Shown here in pieces: positions 62,881 to 64,000 of a stretch of DNA of 64,000 bases. The DNA comes from Bacilli bacterium (lineage in GTDB: Bacteria; Bacillota_I; Bacilli_A; RF39; UBA660): NCBI GenBank assembly GCA_017398945.1, contig JAFQES010000022.1, forward strand, positions 1-64,000, read 5' to 3'. Made by a program: the position numbers and the translations under genes. Positions within the stretch are counted from its first letter, which is position 1; the number at the start of each line of letters is the position of its first letter. The notes beneath the pieces were generated by a model, which was given only the letters and a program-made list of their open reading frames with translations, did no database searches and was not told the origin of the DNA.

Positions 62881-63069
62881 TTATTTTTTTTCAGTCTTTT
62901 TAGCTACCTTTGTTTGACAGGTTTTACTGTAAACTTGATAGTCATCTATCTTACTTTTTTTATTTACCAAATAATTATATCCATAAGGATTAAAATCTTC
63001 AAAAATTCTTTTCTCTTGCTTATTATTACTATCTATATCAAACCCTCTACAATAACTTTTACTTTTCAT
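62881..63069 (-). CDS. Small hypothetical basic protein
   Basis: A 62-residue, Lys/Tyr/Asn-rich soluble protein with three Cys and no known motif. The ribosome site is GGTGAAG. It sits 50 bases after thiI and before a strong terminator, so it is probably the last gene of that transcript. Not recognised. Confidence 0.5.
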   Translation of the reverse strand: MKSKSYCRGFDIDSNNKQEKRIFEDFNPYGYNYLVNKKSKIDDYQVYSKTCQTKVAKKTEKK

Positions 63070-63119
63070 AAATCTTCACCATTATTATTTTGAGTTAAAT
63101 AGATGGTTTTTATTCTTAG

Positions 63120-64000
63120 TTATAATAAATCTTCATATTTATTTTCATTTTTACAAGTTACTTTAATTACTTCATGTTCTTTAATACATTTATTAATTAA
63201 TGATTCATAATCAAAAAGTTTTTCATATTCTTCACATAAATGACTCTCAGGATTTATTACCGGATGTTTTGGCACAAATATCGTACAACAATCTTCAAAA
63301 GGTAAAATACTTGTTTCATAGGTATTTATATCTTTAGCTATTTTAATTATTTCATTTTTATCAAAGCACGCTACTGGCCTTATTACCGGCATTTTAATTA
63401 CCTCATTAATAGCTTTCATACTAGTTAGAGTTTGACTTGCAACTTGTCCAATTGATTCCCCATTTACTAAAATATGCATTTTATTTCGATAAGCTATTTT
63501 TTCACTTATTCGATACATCATTCTTCTCATAATCGTAATTAAATATTCATGAGGGACTTTCTTATAAATTGTTTCTTGTATTTCAGTAAAGTTAATTACA
63601 TGAACTTTAATATCTAAATTATATTCTGCTAATGATTTAGCTAAACTTAAGACTTTATTTTTAGCATCCTCTGAAGTATGAGGAGGACTTTCAAAATAAA
63701 TAGCTTCTAGTTTAACTCCTCTTTTAATAGCTAAATAGCCCGCTACTGGAGAATCAATTCCCCCACTAAGCATTAATAATCCTTTTCCTAAAGTACCTAC
63801 TGGGTAGCCACCTAGTCCTTTAATCTTCTCAAAATAAACTAATACTTCGTTATTTCTAATTTCGATATTAATTAATACTTCTGGATTACTAACATCCACT
63901 TTAATATTATCTTTATTTTTTAAGATGCACGCTCCTACACTTCTACTAATTTGCATACTATCTAAAGGATAATTTTTATCACTTCTTTTGGTTTCCACTT
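63120..64000 (-). CDS. thiI: tRNA sulfurtransferase ThiI (5' end outside window)
   Basis: The visible 293 residues cover part of the THUMP domain and the PP-loop domain of ThiI. MLSGGIDSPVAGYLAIKRG is the ATP PP-loop, NGESIGQVASQTLTSM follows, and the C-terminus has CCTIFVPKHP. It transfers sulfur to U8 of tRNA and can feed thiamine synthesis. It lacks the extra rhodanese domain of the E. coli enzyme, as is normal in Bacilli. The start lies beyond the right edge. Confidence 0.9.
   Translation of the reverse strand, partial: VETKRSDKNYPLDSMQISRSVGACILKNKDNIKVDVSNPEVLINIEIRNNEVLVYFEKIKGLGGYPVGTLGKGLLMLSGGIDSPVAGYLAIKRGVKLEAIYFESPPHTSEDAKNKVLSLAKSLAEYNLDIKVHVINFTEIQETIYKKVPHEYLITIMRRMMYRISEKIAYRNKMHILVNGESIGQVASQTLTSMKAINEVIKMPVIRPVACFDKNEIIKIAKDINTYETSILPFEDCCTIFVPKHPVINPESHLCEEYEKLFDYESLINKCIKEHEVIKVTCKNENKYEDLL

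Overview
The window looks like a low-GC Bacillota chromosome with a large integrated mobile element. Base composition is strongly AT-rich, promoters are near-consensus sigma-A, Shine-Dalgarno sites are strong, and stops are standard. The right-hand third (about 43.3-64 kb) is core chromosome: hrcA-grpE-dnaK-(pepF)-dnaJ, greA, and the Bacillus-type order ireB-ruvX-DUF1292-mltG-trmR-trhP1-trhP2, then prsA, recX, nrnA, ackA and thiI. A CotE-like spore-coat fragment and two YjcZ-like microproteins suggest a spore-forming ancestry in Bacilli (RF39/Erysipelotrichales-like gut lineages). I infer this from gene content and order only.

Positions 1 to about 43 kb look like one end of an integrative conjugative element, nearly all on the minus strand. 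No integrase or relaxase is in view and the left end lies outside the window. 0-11.6 kb holds type IV secretion parts (PrgI/VirB3-, VirB6- and VirB2-like), an SSB, and a surface module: SipW-type signal peptidase, two SipW-type exported proteins and a thioester/Cna-B adhesin. A ribbon-helix-helix protein and two ArpU-like regulators follow. Both ArpU-like genes sit behind a promoter, a short leader and an intrinsic terminator.

11.9-15.7 kb is a compact unit: a MazG-like/NUDIX fusion protein, a radical SAM enzyme and a LysR-type regulator. A shared 32-bp TGCA-rich operator lies upstream of one ArpU-like gene and of the radical SAM gene, and a weaker copy precedes the regulator itself.

16.4-28.6 kb is a tightly packed co-directional array. 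It encodes a methyltransferase, a large PLP aminotransferase, two ATP-grasp ligases, an amino-acid-type ABC importer with a circularly permuted binding protein, a radical SAM enzyme between two APH-like kinases, a dNMP-kinase-like enzyme, a second NUDIX, a HAD phosphatase and a GNAT. A consensus promoter followed by a leader terminator precedes it. I recognise no known pathway; it is the best candidate here for an undescribed small-molecule system.

28.6-43 kb carries PASTA-like membrane proteins, a nuclease joining a DEDDh exonuclease, a PD-(D/E)XK-like core and two zinc ribbons, a DUF3006/ComEC-like pair, a degenerate kinase-receiver protein, two small Xre regulators, a C5 cytosine methyltransferase split into two overlapping ORFs, a replication-type HTH protein with a likely AUA start, and another methyltransferase. 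A CotE-like gene truncated near 43.09 kb may mark the element-chromosome junction.

Several reading problems are described gene by gene: the methyltransferase split, an A8 frameshift in nrnA, TTG/GTG/AUA starts, and partial genes at the right edge. All functions are from reading motifs by eye; no database search was run.
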